DNA from: Cornus controversa
Lineage: Eukaryota > Streptophyta > Magnoliopsida > Cornales > Cornaceae
Length of the DNA stretch: 64,000 bases
Assembly: GCA_026545225.1 (NCBI GenBank)
Contig: CM048849.1
Coordinates: 12,159,541 to 12,223,540, forward strand
Direction of reading: 5' to 3'
The notes under the pieces are model-generated. The model had not been told where the DNA came from, ran no database searches, and worked only from the letters and a program-made list of their open reading frames with translations. Position numbers and translations under genes: made by a program. Below are positions 23,216-35,280 of the stretch, one piece after another. Within the stretch, counting starts at the first letter, position 1, and each line of letters begins with the position of its first letter.

Positions 23216-23832
23216 CCGAAAGTTGCCGAAAAGACAAGGCGATCTCTACATTGAAAAGAGGGAGGAGAGAGACGAGCTGGGGTTATATTCATCTTGTTTG
23301 GTTATTATTTATTCAAGCATTTTAAGAGAAATGGAGCAATGGCCGGGAAAGTGAAAATGAAATATTTCCATCTAATATGATGAAGGGATATAACTCTTTG
23401 GGAAAGAGAGAGAGAGAGAGAGGTGAAACCCCATGACATTATGAAGGCTTATACTTATAACTCTTAAAAAATAACATTTTTAAATTTAAAATAGCATAAA
23501 AATGTATATAAAAAATAAAAATACTGTACACTTTTATAAGTAGTATAGACTATATAGATTTTTTTTCAAAAAAATTTTAATTAATTAAAACTAAAATATT
23601 ATATATATCCTAAAAGAATCTTTGGTCACTAAAACAGACCTCAACGTTTTTTTAATGAATACAACTCTTTGAAAAAGAAAAAAACCAAAAAAGAAAAAAA
23701 AAATTGTTTTCCATCCATCATTATATTGTCCTGATGGAAAAGTGGACTTCACGTTCATTGTTTCAATATGAAAACTGAACTTCAAAAACTTGTAAATTCA
23801 AAGAAATGCATCCATCATTCAAAAAATACGTG

Positions 23833-23838
23833 TTTATT
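23833..23838 (-). terminator. Likely polyadenylation signal of the PR-10 gene
   Basis: AATAAA on the minus strand, about 190 nt past the stop codon. Confidence 0.45.
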
Positions 23839-24028
23839 TTACCAGAAGAGTTTAGTATTACAATCAAAATAGTACAACATGAACTCTTTGATCATATAAA
23901 ACAGTACAATCAAGTGGATAGAAAGCCCAAGGCAGCTTTAAGTAACCCATAGAAAGCCACACCTGTAAGTAATAATACAAAGGCACACTCATGAAACCAT
24001 ATATCTCAGTATACGCATTAAGTAACAT

Positions 24029-24511
24029 TTAGTTGTAGGCATCAGGATTTGCCAAGAGGTAGGCCTCAACAGCCTTGAACATTCCCAAGGCCTTCTCTTT
24101 CCCACCCTTGATTTGGTCCTCTGTGATTCCAGCATCACCTTTGGTGTGGTATTTACTACTGTTCTTGCATATGGATCCTCCATCAGAGGAAGCTTCGATC
24201 TTGATCTCGTAAGAGATTTTTTCAAGAACACCCATCAAAGCATCACCTTCGATGATGCTGTAACTATAGACAAAGTTGTCTTTGTCAAGTCCATCAACCT
24301 GGTGTTTCACGCTCTTGAATTGGCTGCCTTCGCCAAAAGAGATGACCTTGACAGTTCCAACTCCTCCATCCCCTTGGATGATTTCAACACTCTTAATAGC
24401 TTGAGGCAAGATCTTGGGGATGAGGTTGTCGGCATCAAGGACAAAGGCCTTGAACATCTTGGCCGGAGGGATTGAGGAGCTAATCTCCATTTCATAATTG
24501 ATCACACCCAT
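24029..24511 (-). CDS. PR-10 / Bet v 1-like protein (major-allergen type)
   Basis: A 160-residue, uninterrupted reading frame with the usual length of the family. PR-10 proteins are small cytosolic proteins with a hydrophobic cavity that binds flavonoids, cytokinins and similar ligands; many are induced by pathogens or abiotic stress. The glycine-rich loop GDGGVGTVK is at residues 47-55, the Bet v 1 signature region at about 89-122 ([16 protein letters not shown]), and the C-terminal helix ends ...[11 protein letters not shown]. The start [10 protein letters not shown] was chosen because it matches the conserved family N-terminus; the frame stays open another 61 codons upstream but that part covers the leader and TATA box. 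Many family genes have an intron near codon 62, and this one has none. A close paralogue may lie beyond the right edge of the window. Confidence 0.95.
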   Translation of the reverse strand: MGVINYEMEISSSIPPAKMFKAFVLDADNLIPKILPQAIKSVEIIQGDGGVGTVKVISFGEGSQFKSVKHQVDGLDKDNFVYSYSIIEGDALMGVLEKISYEIKIEASSDGGSICKNSSKYHTKGDAGITEDQIKGGKEKALGMFKAVEAYLLANPDAYN

Positions 24512-24606
24512 GACGGCTTGGGAGTTTGAATGTGAAGGAGAGTGAAAAGGATATCTTATTTGGTAAGAAAGGTTTTGGTGTGAGGGAATGTGAGGGCTAG
24601 AGGTGG

Positions 24607-24615
24607 TATTTATAG
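24607..24615 (-). promoter_or_regulatory. TATA box of the PR-10 gene
   Basis: CTATAAATA on the minus strand, about 96 nt upstream of the ATG. This predicts a start of transcription near 24580 and a leader of about 70 nt. Confidence 0.7.
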
Positions 24616-24699
24616 AGTGAGGATAAAGGTTGGAATGTGTGAAGAGAAATATAAAAACACTCCTTTCATTCCAAAATGGAGTCCTAAGTTTCATGTTTT

Positions 24700-25156
24700 A
24701 CCTTAAATTATTCAGTATATAAAACATGTAGGCATGCAAAGCTGACTCTCTAGAAGCTAGTTTTATTATTAAGTGAGAAAGCGTTGGATATATGGTATGA
24801 AATGGCAGCACATGACTTGCAAATAGGACAGTCAAATTCAACCATCTTTGATTTTCCCCCCAAATTATTTTGACGATATGCAGCCTGGCGTAGTAGATAA
24901 AGCAAAAGAGGTCCATTAATTTACTCCACGCGTCACAAAATTCTTGTTCTTTTATTCGTTTTTAGATGTCTCAAATTTTTTTTCACAGTTGCATATTCAA
25001 TGTGAAAAGATAATCTGTTTTTCAAATTATCTTGGACTTTTGAGAAATAAAAAAATTACAAATATTTTCTAAATCACTTTATTTGTTTAAAACACACATC
25101 TAATGGGGTGTCTCATGCATCTTTTAGAAAGGACTAGTGTTAGAGGTTCTTATCCC
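24700..25156. other. AT-rich intergenic stretch upstream of the PR-10 gene
   Basis: No gene or repeat recognised. It probably contains the distal promoter of the PR-10 gene and ends at the Copia LTR. Confidence 0.4.
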
Positions 25157-25637
25157 TGTTGGAATATAATCCACAATTAACTTGTAGAAATTAAGAATAT
25201 AACAATTAATTAGAAATAGTTTTAATTGACATACCTGATTGAAGACTAAACTTTATGATACCTTCGAGTTTTTTGCAAGAGTTCCTTAGAGTGCACTACT
25301 CCCATCTGAGTGTTGTCGATACGATATGGCTGAATAAGGGTTATGAAACTATTATTTATAACAACAACAAGGGGGGACGACTTCTCTACAAATAAAATAC
25401 TTAAGTCTCAATTCCTATCATGAAAACCTAGATATCAATGGGTAGAATTAAATTCCACAAAATAAAGTTGGAAAATCACAATCCAACGGTATAAATATTA
25501 TGTTGTCAATTAGACCACAAATTGACAAGTATAAGCTCAACTCATCAAGTAACGATAATTACATTGCAATCTAATTTTAGAAAATAGTGCATAGGAACAC
25601 AAATAAATATATTTTATTTATTTAAAATATTCTAACA
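25157..25637 (-). mobile_element. Copia LTR
   Basis: 481 bp, terminal inverted ends TGTTAGAATAT/ATATTCCAACA. On the minus strand it is preceded by the purine tract AAGTGGGAGAT (25638-25648), the expected plus-strand primer. Confidence 0.82.
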
Positions 25638-26376
25638 ATCTCCCACTTGGTTCATGCACTTTAAGTTTTATAAAATGATACCATGAATTGCAACACTTTA
25701 GAAAAGCCGCGTGACCACTCATTTTGTTTTAGAAAAATACAATTATCGAAACAGATGGGTTGAAACTTTAAAACACTCTCTTCAGTAGACTTTCTCAATA
25801 GTGGATCATGAATGCGTCTACAAGTAATATATTAGTCTAAACAGTTCCATGGTCTCAAAACTGATTATATCTAGGATTTGAGCAAATATAGTGATTTTCA
25901 CTGCATTTAATGAGATGTGCAAACTACATGTGGTCTAAACGCATACCTCACTATCCGTCCTGCTTCATACCATCATGGTATGTCACCTGAACATATTACA
26001 ACAAATCGCCAACCTCCTGTCTAGTGTGAGCGTTTACTAATATAGAGCCAATCCCATATCTAACCCAAGCTCTCCTCATGGAATGTGAAACACTCCCACA
26101 AACACTGTAATAATTATGTTTGGATTTACCAATGTGGTGCCAATCCCACATCTAATCCAAACACCCTTATGAGTGTAACATCACTCCCAGGCAAACATAA
26201 TAGCATATGCATAAACCATATACATGAAGATAATAATAATGATGCATCATAACTTTAATTTGTATGCAAATAACGGTCACCAAAAAGCATAAATAAACTG
26301 AAGGAAAAATAACTGCCACCATAAGGTGTAAATAAGTTGAAAGCTAACTGCAATATAACAAGATGTAAGCGAAAAA

Positions 26377-26995
26377 TCATATATACATCATAACACAAGG
26401 ACTCTCGAACACGATCCGAATCACGTGCTCCTTGAATACTTTCGGCTGAAGACCTTTTGTGAGAGCATTTACAATCATCTTTCCTATTACTATATGGGGA
26501 ACCTCAATTGCACCTTCCTTAACCTTCTCACACAAAAAAAAATACTTTATACCCATATCCTTCATATCAAAGTGACTTGAGAGAAAATTCTTAGTATCAT
26601 GTATCCCATGAATGTTATTGCTAGCTAGCAAAATATCATCAACATATAAGACAAGGACGACTTCCACTAACATTGAGATATATGCATTTGTCCACAACAT
26701 TCTCTTTGAAACCATAACTAGTTATCACCTGATCAAACTTCAAGTACCACTGTCGCAAAGCTTGCTTAAGCCCATAAATGGATTTCTTCAATCTACAAAC
26801 TCGATATTCTTGTCCCTGAACTACAAAACCTTCGGGTTGAGATATGTAAATCTCTTTTTCAAGGTCTCCACTAAGAAAGCTATTTTAACATCCATCTGAT
26901 GTAACTCAAGATCATAATGCGCAACAATGGCAAGAATGATTCTCAAAGCATCATTTGATGAAACCGGTGTGAAAGTCTCAGAGAAATCAACACCT
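26377..26995 (-). pseudogene. Copia pol fragment (reverse transcriptase and end of RNase H)
   Basis: Minus-strand words typical of Copia pol: GVDFSETFTPV near 26960, QMDVK-AFL near 26880, YGLKQALRQWYLKFD near 26750, YVDDILLASN near 26640, and LTKGLQPKVFKEHV near 26440. The last is the usual end of RNase H. Broken. The last 104 bp (26892-26995) recur at 36790-36893. Confidence 0.85.
26892..26995. repeat. 104-bp direct repeat flanking element 3, left copy
   Basis: This Copia reverse transcriptase sequence is repeated at 36790-36893 with three mismatches. It ends in CCT, which is shared with the adjoining LTR sequence (3-bp microhomology). Confidence 0.92.
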
Positions 26996-27570
26996 CTCAT
27001 TCTTCACTTTATTCCCCAAGAGAATGCACCAAAGTCCTAATCCAATTAGGAATAAATTAGGGTTTCCCGCAGCACTAATCAGGTGGGTTTTTCCTACTGA
27101 CTTCGGCCCAACTTTTGACCCACTAGAAGTCCGATTTACGGAATTTTCGTGAAATACAAAAGTGTGCAGAATCGAATTTCGTTCAACCCGTCTCAAAAAT
27201 AATGTCGATTTGAGGCTCAAAAATAAGACTTCTGGTCCATTTTCCAAAACGGGATTAAGACTGTATTATGCGCAGATTTGGGCTTCAGGCCCGAAACCTT
27301 CTTAAGCAGCTGTAATTCTCTTGGACCTCTTTCTTGGGCTGATTTGAGTTGAAATAAATGGTTGAATGATTCTCCTTGGTGTAGGCTTCATCTAACCATC
27401 TTGGATGTCTTCTTTAAAAGCCCAAAAGCTTGGTTTTAACTGAAATAATCATTAAGGCCCTGAAAATACAGAAAACACTAAAACAAAGTAAAATCACAAA
27501 ATAATCTATCACTAAGAGAATAAAATACATAAGTTAAGAGGCTAGAATGCGTAACATTCAACGCCGATCA
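26996..27570 (-). mobile_element. Partial 3' LTR of element 3
   Basis: It starts TGATCGGCGTTGAATG on the minus strand, next to the polypurine tract, and matches 36789-36215 of the 5' LTR. The full LTR is 1509 bp; about 575 bp is represented here. Confidence 0.92.
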
Positions 27571-27607
27571 CACCCCCAAACTTACATATTGCTAGTCCCT
27601 TAGCAAT
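27571..27607 (-). promoter_or_regulatory. Hairpin plus polypurine tract next to the 3' LTR (module 2), element 3
   Basis: On the minus strand the ATTGCTA/TAGCAAT stem with AGGGAC loop (27607-27588) is followed by AAGTTTGGGGGTG (27583-27571), adjoining the LTR. This is identical to 6613-6649 of the other family. Confidence 0.88.
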
Positions 27608-28149
27608 AGAATAAAACAAAACGAAAATAAAAGAAACTACTAAATACTAACTAAACTACCCAACTCCACTTTCATGGGAGAAACGATTGCATTTAGCATA
27701 TGCAACAAGCCTTTAAACCCCTAGGTTCCCCCTAGTGGACGAGTATAGTCTCTTGAGGGTTTCCAGAAATGTTACCCACAAACATTCAAAATTCTGTTTC
27801 AACATTAATTCAAGAAGAAGATTACAATATATAGTTACAAACTTGCATTCAAGAATAATTTAAAACTTTCAAATTCCATAATTCAAATCAATGGTCCCCA
27901 TGCATAATTCACATCAACATATCTCAAAATAATCAACTCTAGTCTCCTCGTGTAAAGTGAACTAGCAGTCATCTCATGTAGCATAACCAAGCTCTGAATA
28001 TATTAAGGCACAAACCCTTTCAACTCACTAGCTCCCCTTATTGAAATCATACTTCCAAACATGAATACATGACTTTTTCATTTTTTTTTCAATTCTTTTT
28101 TTCATTGCTTTATTGGTTGTGCAATGTCTTGATTTATTAAGCTTTTTGA

Positions 28150-28515
28150 AAGATCCATGTAGCAAGCTTTCAGTCAGTGACTCCCAAACCAGATGGCTTT
28201 AGGGCACTAGGCTTTAAGATACCCTGAAGACCTAATTACTCGAATCAGTCAGGTTACAAATCAAGACAACCAACGCTCATCTTTTCTCACCCTTTCACTT
28301 TTGACGCGAACACTCCGTGCTTCCTAAGGCATAGAGGCCCGGTTACTAATGAAAAGGATCAAATTAATTTGCTTATTCATCACTTTTTTTTCTCTTTTTT
28401 TTTTCTTTTTCATTGAAGTCAAGTAACACATTATCGGTACTCATTCTCAAGAGATACTAATTAATATCAAGCATATGTAACTCAATAACTCAAAACCAAA
28501 GTTTATACCCCACAA
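28150..28515 (-). other. Conserved non-coding 3' region blocks of element 3
   Basis: Counterpart of 5871-6207. It holds GTGGGGTATAA (28515 side) and a block at about 28349-28150 with CTATGCCT, TTCGCGT, CCCTAAAGCCA, TGGTTTGGGAGTCA and GCTACATGG in the same order. No gene is seen in 27608-29230 otherwise. Confidence 0.65.
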
Positions 28516-28830
28516 AATTATGCTAGTGTGTTTGTGCATGTAAGGAAACTAAAATCAATCACTCCAAAACATGTTATTGCAAACCATGATTAAAACCACT
28601 TAATTTAAACCACAGTTTTCAAAAATTAAAACATACTCAAAATTTGCAAGTTATGCACCTACATAAGGTATTAATCCTTTGAATAATGTCAAAACATTCT
28701 ATCTAAAAATAAAACAAAATAAAATAAAATACAAACTAAGAAAATAAAATAAACTAAAATCCTAATACAAGAAGAATTTCACACAAATTTCCCCCCATAA
28801 TGCATTAAAGCAAACAAATAGGCAATGCCT

Positions 28831-28868
28831 CACCCCCAAACTTAAACTGTACATTGTCCTCAATGTAC
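28831..28868 (-). promoter_or_regulatory. Hairpin plus upstream polypurine-like tract (module 1), element 3
   Basis: On the minus strand GTACATTG-AGGA-CAATGTAC (28868-28849) forms an 8-bp stem, followed by AAGTTTGGGGGTG (28843-28831). A further AAGTTTGGGGGTG lies at 28982-28970. Counterpart of 5527-5562. Confidence 0.72.
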
Positions 28869-29230
28869 TATCAATCAAAACAAAGAGAAGAGTAAGAATG
28901 ATGTTACCAGAAATTCAGAGTAGTGGAAAGATAATAGAGTACACCACCAGAATGAAGGCAATGAAAGCACACCCCCAAACTTGGATGTTAGAACCTGTCA
29001 AAACAAACCACTATACCCCAAAGATCAAGTGAAATAGTATGGGTGAAAATAAATATGAAAGAAAAAAAATCCTAAAAAAAATAAAATATTTTTTTCATTT
29101 TTCAAAAAAAAAAATTTTTTTTATTTTTTTTATTTTTTTTTAGAATAATCTAACTACAGAAAAAAAATAAAATTAAAAAGAAAAATAAAAACTAAAAATA
29201 AAATAAAATACAAAAGATGGTTACCTTCTG

Positions 29231-30450
29231 TCAAGGGTGTGGTGGTGATTGAGCATCCGGATCCAAGTTTGATTGGCGCATCAGTGCACGCATCATCCTA
29301 CTCATCTCTAGTTGCTCTTGACGAGTGTCACGAAAGTGATCCGCCATCTCAGTCCTCATTGCTCCAAACTGTGTGGATACCTCTGTCTGTAGGGTGCCAA
29401 ACTGGGCTGTCAACCCAGCAATCTGTCCCTCTAAATACTGATAATCATGGCCACCAGCCTGTGCATGCACCTCCTCTTCCTCTGCCTCCATCTCCTCTAG
29501 ATCTTCCACCGGTGGTGGTATATCTATATGCTCTCCTCCTTGGGCCAACCGAGATACCTCACCAGGCGCCACTATGACTCTCTGGTGCATATGAGATCGA
29601 CTCAGGTTCCAGTCATGCGTGCTATAATGAAGATCACGTGGAAAGGCAAGCTCGTCCTCATGGACTGCAACTGTGCCACAAGCAACTGGTGAATAATAGT
29701 AGGGAATGGAAACTTCCAGTCACTTGCACTGTCTGGTGCCTTGGCTACAACCTTGGAATAGAATTTCTCCATTTGGCCCCAGACAATCTGTGGGAATGAC
29801 AACCAATGCCCAAAATGTATGGCATATAATGATCGAAGGAACTCTTGACGTCTCTCGGTTTTATGTCCAATTGGACATACATTCTTGAGTAGAATAGCGT
29901 CAAGGAACCATAAATGATTTGGCATTGAAGACTTGGAAGCTGCATTCCTTTTCGGCCCGGAAAATTGGTTAGCACACAAACGTGCAATCACACTACCCAC
30001 TAACAACTCATCGGGTAGAGGAGTATAGATATGAGATAAATCATCTGGGCACTCATGAGGACAACCCATGGTAATGGCAATTGATGACATGTCCACTCGA
30101 ACTATTGTTCCATCTACTGAAGAAGTAAGCACATCTCGCTCATCAGGTGTCGGCATTAAGTTCTGATAAAATACCTTGACAAGCCTCGGGTAAATAGTAG
30201 ACGAGAGTGGAACAAAAATGGATGCCGACCGACGATGACGGATGTCAGAAATTCCCCATCGTGTCTCGGGAAACATACCATAGAGTTTGGCTATGTCAAA
30301 CGTGGTTTCAAAGTTCAAAGCCCTTAGATGCCATCTCTCTTGAATACCTTCTCGGCGAGATCGTGAAGAACCTGTGGTCGGATCATGCCTCACTCGGCGA
30401 GGATTACGTGAACTTGAAGCACCTTGGTGACTTGCTCTCTTTGGTGCCAT
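29231..30450 (-). pseudogene. Element 3 third ORF (plant retroelement extra ORF, env position)
   Basis: The region begins with a basic, Ser/Arg-rich stretch (MAPKRASHQGASSSRNPRR). A domain shared with the ORF at 3632-4750 follows (RLVKVFYQNLM, LWFLDAILLKNVCP, SFPQIVWGQMEKF), then an acidic linker (EEMEAEEEE) and a long heptad-like, probably coiled-coil tail rich in Gln and Met. No signal peptide or membrane segment is visible. The basic N-terminus could bind nucleic acid or direct nuclear import, but that is inference. Broken. Confidence 0.75.
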
Positions 30451-30898
30451 AGAAGTAGAAAAAGTGTGGTTGAGGAATTAAATCGAACACTTGGCGTGAA
30501 CAATTAACTTGTACCCTTCAACCTCCTCTTTTTGGCAATTTTTCCACCCAAATCGAACAAGTAATTACCCCAAATTGATCCCCCAAACTTGGTCTTCAAA
30601 AGCCCTCAAAAAGATTTGAACAATTTCTTCAAAGAAAAACTTCACTTACTTTGATGTTGAACTTGAAAAAGTGAGAGCTTCCTTTGAGAACTAGTGATTT
30701 TTGATCCAATTTGATGTTGAAGTTGATGATGATCAATGTTGAATTCTTGTTTAATACTCACCAATTGAAGAAATTAATTTTTTGGATGATGTAGGACTTG
30801 AATTGGAGTTCAAAGAGGTCTAGGATGCAAGTAGTAGCTTTAGAATTGGAAAAGGAGTCTTTATATAGAAGGGAGTCTCGGCCAGCCCACAAAATGCC

Positions 30899-31095
30899 TT
30901 GGGCGATCGATCCCCCCTAGGATGGGCGATCGATCGCCCACCTGTTGGTGGGGCTTCTCTTGAAAAATCATGGGGCGATCGATCCCCCTCCTCTGGGGCG
31001 ATCGATCTCCCTTCTGGTAGCCTGCTGGACCCTCCATCGCCCAAGGTCGACCGAGACTTGATATTTTTGAGTCTCCATCGCCCAAGGTCGACCGA
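30899..31095. repeat. GCGATCGATC palindrome block between the third ORF and integrase, element 3
   Basis: Four to five copies of GGGCGATCGATC-CCC, one a fully palindromic GGGCGATCGATCGCCC, then two copies of CCATCGCCCAAGGTCGACCG. It has the same relative position as the block at 2585-2970 in element 1, with a related CGATYGATCG core but different flanks. Confidence 0.85.
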
Positions 31096-31340
31096 GAGCA
31101 CGATTTTTCACCCGTCTTGAGTCCAAATACCTCGGTACACCTCTTAGCATCCTCAAGAAGCAACTTATACATCAAAAACTCAAAGAAAAAATATTAAAAC
31201 GCAACTAGAATTGAAAGAAAACTTAAGAAAACTAAAACTAAAAATGAAAATCAAAGAAAACTAAAGAAAATAAAGTATAGAAATACATACAGAAACCTAC
31301 AATTTAACATCCGTAGGAGACGATTGACTCTCCGAAGGGA

Positions 31341-32438
31341 TTAAGTCGGATAGACGGGATCCGTCAAGTCGACGGACTCTACGTCTCTTTTTGGCACACA
31401 TCCTTCCACACAAGGCTTCAACCTTTGGCCATTAACTTTCATCAAAGTATTATCTCGAAAGCTTCGAATTTCCACAGCACCATGAGGAAAAACTGAAATC
31501 ACTTGGAATGGTCCATCCCATCTTGAACGCAATTTTCCGGGAAACAACCGAAGCTTGGAATTGAAGAGCCACACTTTATCACCTGGGGAGAAGGACTTCC
31601 GTGAGATATGTCGATCATGAAATGCCTTCGTCCTCTCTTTGTAAATTCATGAACTTTCATAAGCATCACGTCTAAACTCTTCTAATTCATTCAATTGCAA
31701 CTTCCTCTCTTCCCCAGCTCTTTTTGCATCGAAATTAAATTTTCGGATTGCCCAGAGTGCCTTATGCTCAATCTCTACTGGAAGATGACATGCTTTCCCA
31801 TACACCAACTGATATGGTGACATACCGATAGGAGTCTTGTAAGCAGTCCGATACGCCCATAGTGCCTTACTCAGTCGCAATGACCAATCTCTTCTATCCG
31901 GTCTCACTGTCTTTTCGAGAACATGCTTAATTTCTCAGTTGGACAGCTCTACTTGCCCACTTGTCTGAGGATGATAAGGTGTCGCCACCTTATGTGTCAC
32001 TGAATATTTAGCAAGTAGGCTTCTCAAGAATTTATTACAAAAGTGAGAACCACCATCACTTATCAAGGCTCGAGGAATTCTGAATCGACTAAGAATGTTC
32101 TCATGCATGAATTTAATTACCACCTTATGATCATTGGTTCGAGTTGTAATGGCCTCCACCCATTTGGAAACATAATCCCCACCAACCAGAATGTATTCGT
32201 AGCCAAAAGAAGGTGGAAAGGGTCCCATAAAATCAATTCCCCAAGCATCAAAAATCTCCACCACCAGAATGGGGCTCATTGGCATCATATCACGCCTCGA
32301 CATTGAACCCAATCTTTGACAACGATCACAAGTCTTACAGAAAACATATGCATCATGAAACAGAGAAGGCCAAAAGAATCCACATTGAAGTACCTTTGCT
32401 GCTGTCTTCCTTGCACTGAAATGGCCTCCACATGCCAA
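31341..32438 (-). pseudogene. Element 3 integrase remnant
   Basis: Minus strand: zinc-binding module [21 protein letters not shown] (32430-32290), then a core with [18 protein letters not shown] and SGQVELSN, and a C-terminal part with SRWDGPFQV (about 31520). All three acidic catalytic positions are visible. Very similar to the integrase of element 1. Broken. Confidence 0.88.
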
Positions 32439-32585
32439 TGAGTGGCAGAATTTGAGAATATCTTGAAACTCATGGTCTAGGACACATCGCCGAATAATCT
32501 GATCTGGACAATATTTAAATAACTCTGGATCCTCCCAAAAGTAATGATGAACTTTAGAGAAGAATCGATCACGTTCTCGCTTGGT

Positions 32586-33188
32586 CTAGTCTCTTGGCAC
32601 TTTTCCCGTGGCTAAATAGTTCACAATATCTGCATACCATGGTGTGGAGTTGTCGGACACTCCAAACAATTGCTCCCTCTGAAGTGTTTTGGAAAGTGTA
32701 GTGCATACAGAAGTTATCACCATGGTAGAAAATTGATCGTCAAACATCTTCTTCTCCTTCTGTTTTTCTTGCACCCTTATTTCATTTGTAGATTCAGCCA
32801 CATCTTCAGAGTCCATGAAGAAAATATCAGTCTGATCTGGAGGATTCTCAACAGCATTGAAAATATTAAGTTTAACCTTCATGTTGCCAAATGAAATATC
32901 CATGATCCCCGACCTACAATTTATGCAAGCATCAGTAGTAACTAAGAAAGGTCGACCAAGGATCACTGGAATGTGCCTCTTCGGATTGTGAACTGGCTCA
33001 GTGTCAAGTACAATGAAATCAACAGGAAAGTAGAACTTGTCCACTTTAATGAGCACGTCTTCTATGATTCCTCGGGGCTGCTTTGTTGATTTGTCTGCAA
33101 ATTGCAACACCACCGAGGTAGGTTTCAATTCTCCTAAGCCCAATTGTAAGTAGACTGAATAGGGTAGCAAATTCACACTTGCACCCAA
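32586..33188 (-). pseudogene. Element 3 protease region
   Basis: Minus-strand sequence with GASVNLLPYSVYLQLG and IPVILGRPFL, the aspartic protease of Athila-type elements. It is nearly the same as 62198-62560. The last residues ([13 protein letters not shown]) match the segment just before integrase in element 1 (near 1100-1140). Confidence 0.85.
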
Positions 33189-33299
33189 ATCAAGAAGAGC
33201 TTTATCAACATGGTGCTCCCCAATAATGCATGAGATAGTTGGAGCACCAGGATCTTTGTACTTGGGAGGAGTACACTGCTGAATTATCGAACTTACTTG

Positions 33300-35135
33300 T
33301 TATGGCAGCATCACTTTCTTTGGCACATGGCTTTTAGAACGCCTTTTCTGAGTGCACAAGTCCTTCAAGAATTTAGTATAAGGAGGAATTTGCTTGATGG
33401 CATCAAGGAGTGGCAAATTAATCTTCACTTGTCGAAACACCTCCATCATGTCATGCAGCTTGTCCCCTTGCTTCCCCAATCTAGATGCTTCAAGGAAACG
33501 TTGTGGGAAAGGAGCCTTGGGCTCATAAGGAATTTCAGCACTTGGACTTGTGGTCACTTTTTCTTCTTCTTTCTTCTCACCCACCTTATTATCAATTATC
33601 CTCCCACTCCTCAAAGTGGTAATAGCTTGAACTTGTTCATGGTGTGTGTTGCTTGTGGAAGCTTGCATCCCTCTTGGATTAGCAATTGGTTGACTAGGGA
33701 GCTTCCCTTCTTCTCTTCTACTTAATGAAGTAGCAAGCTGTCCAAACTGAGATTCCAGTTTGGCAATAGATTGAGAATGCGAGTGCACTAGCTGAACTGT
33801 AGATTGTACTGTTGCTGCAGTAGCTTGCACTGTCTCTATAAGAGAATCAAGCTTGTCAAATTTAGACAAGGTAAGTGTCAGCTTGTCTTCAATAGCAGAA
33901 ATTCTTTGGGCCATAGGACTTTGTGTTTGATATTGTTGTTGAGGCACAAAAGTCCTAGGTTGATATGATGGTTGCATTGCTGCCCCTTGATTACTGTAAG
34001 AGAAACCAGGATGATTCCTCCATGTAGGATTATAAGTATTACCTCGTGGAGGATTCATTGGTCCAGTGAAAGTAGCTTGGACTTGCTCATGTTGAATATC
34101 AGAAAATTGCCCCACCGAAGGACAATTGCTCACATTATGCATAGGACTAGAGCAAAATTCACAAGGGCCTAGCAATGAAGAATTTGAAGCAGAAGGAGTT
34201 TGATTGGCAGCCATAATTGCTACTACCTTCTGTGCAATTAAATCAATGTCGGTTGGCATAGCTTCTGAAGCACCAACCTCAAAAATCCCATCAGTCTTCC
34301 TTGTAGTGGCAGGTCTGCTAGAACGAGTAGAGGACACATGTTGTAGAGAGTTGTCACTAAGATTTTCAAATAAGGTCCATGCCTCTTCTTCACTCTTCAA
34401 CATAAAAGTACCTCCACACGACGCATCAACCATCTGTCTGTTGGCTTCTGTCAGCCCTTCATGAAAACTCTGCACTAGTTGTCACTTAGGAACTTGATGA
34501 TGGGGACACTTCCTAAGAAGGTCCTTGAATCTTTCCCATGTCTCATAAAATTGTTCTCCCTCATGTTGGGAGAAGCCAGTGATAGAACGTCTGAACTGAT
34601 TGGTCTTCCCTATCGGAAAATACTTCTTGAGAAACTCATGTTGCATCTGAGTCCAAGTCGTGATAGAACCAGCCGGTAGAGAATTGAACCAATACTTTGC
34701 TTTGTCTTTCAGAGAGAATGGAAAAAGTCTCATTCTGAAAGCATCTTCAGAGAAGTTGTGAATTTTTGTAGTTGAGCACACTTCAATGAAGTCATCCAGA
34801 TGCTTGTAAGGGTCTTCTTGAGTCAGCCCAAAATAAGATGGTAGCATCTGAATAATGCTGGATTTGATCTCATAATTCTGTGCTGTGACATTGGGCAGTT
34901 GAAAACCTGCTAGCGAGGTATATGTCTCAGGAACATAGTAGTCCCTAAGCAGTCTAGCTCTTTCTCCATCAGCATTAGGAACAAGGTTGTTATTCCTCTC
35001 TTCTGCCATGTCTTCAAGTAATTCTTCCTCTTGCACAATGGTATCAATAGGGATGTTCTTCTGTTGTCTAAGAGTACGTTCAGGCTCAGGATCAAGAGGT
35101 ATCAAAGGATCAGTTACAGAACGACGACCTTGCAT
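33300..35135 (-). pseudogene. Element 3 gag
   Basis: Minus strand from MQGRRSVTDPLIPLDPEPER. The Retrotrans_gag-type core lies in the first third (YFGLTQEDPYKHLDDFIEVC, FRMRLFPFSLKDKAKYWF). A Cys-rich CEFCSSPMHNVSNCPS follows, then a Gln/Pro-rich region and a probable coiled coil (ISAIEDKLTLTLSKFDKLDS). Over 95% like the gag at 60272-62107 by eye. Broken about once. Confidence 0.9.
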
Positions 35136-35257
35136 ATATTAACCAAAAGCACCTGAAAAGAAAACAAAAACAAAATTAAAAATAAAATATAAAAATTTCC
35201 TAAACTAAAAATCCAATTAAAACTAATTCTATAAAATCCAATCAATCAAATAGATAA

Positions 35258-35275
35258 TCCCCGGCAACGGCGCCA
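35258..35275 (-). promoter_or_regulatory. Primer-binding site of element 3 (Asp tRNA)
   Basis: On the minus strand TGGCGCCGTTGCCGGGGA, complementary to the 3' end of plant Asp tRNA, 5 nt inside the LTR. This primer is usual for Athila-type elements. Confidence 0.93.
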
Positions 35276-35280
35276 AAAAT

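Larger units (their letters stand above)
21920..23590. repeat. Host flank duplication, copy A right part
   Basis: The stretch aligns with 51700-52283 and 53455-54445 with roughly 8-10% difference by eye. It includes the small LTR cluster at 22135-22912, the exon-like stretch near 23138-23215 and a GA microsatellite near 23409. It leads into the PR-10 gene at 24029. Confidence 0.82.

Noticed and set aside
24113-24475. 120-codon plus-strand frame opposite the PR-10 gene
   Set aside because: Shadow of the PR-10 reading frame; no family resemblance.
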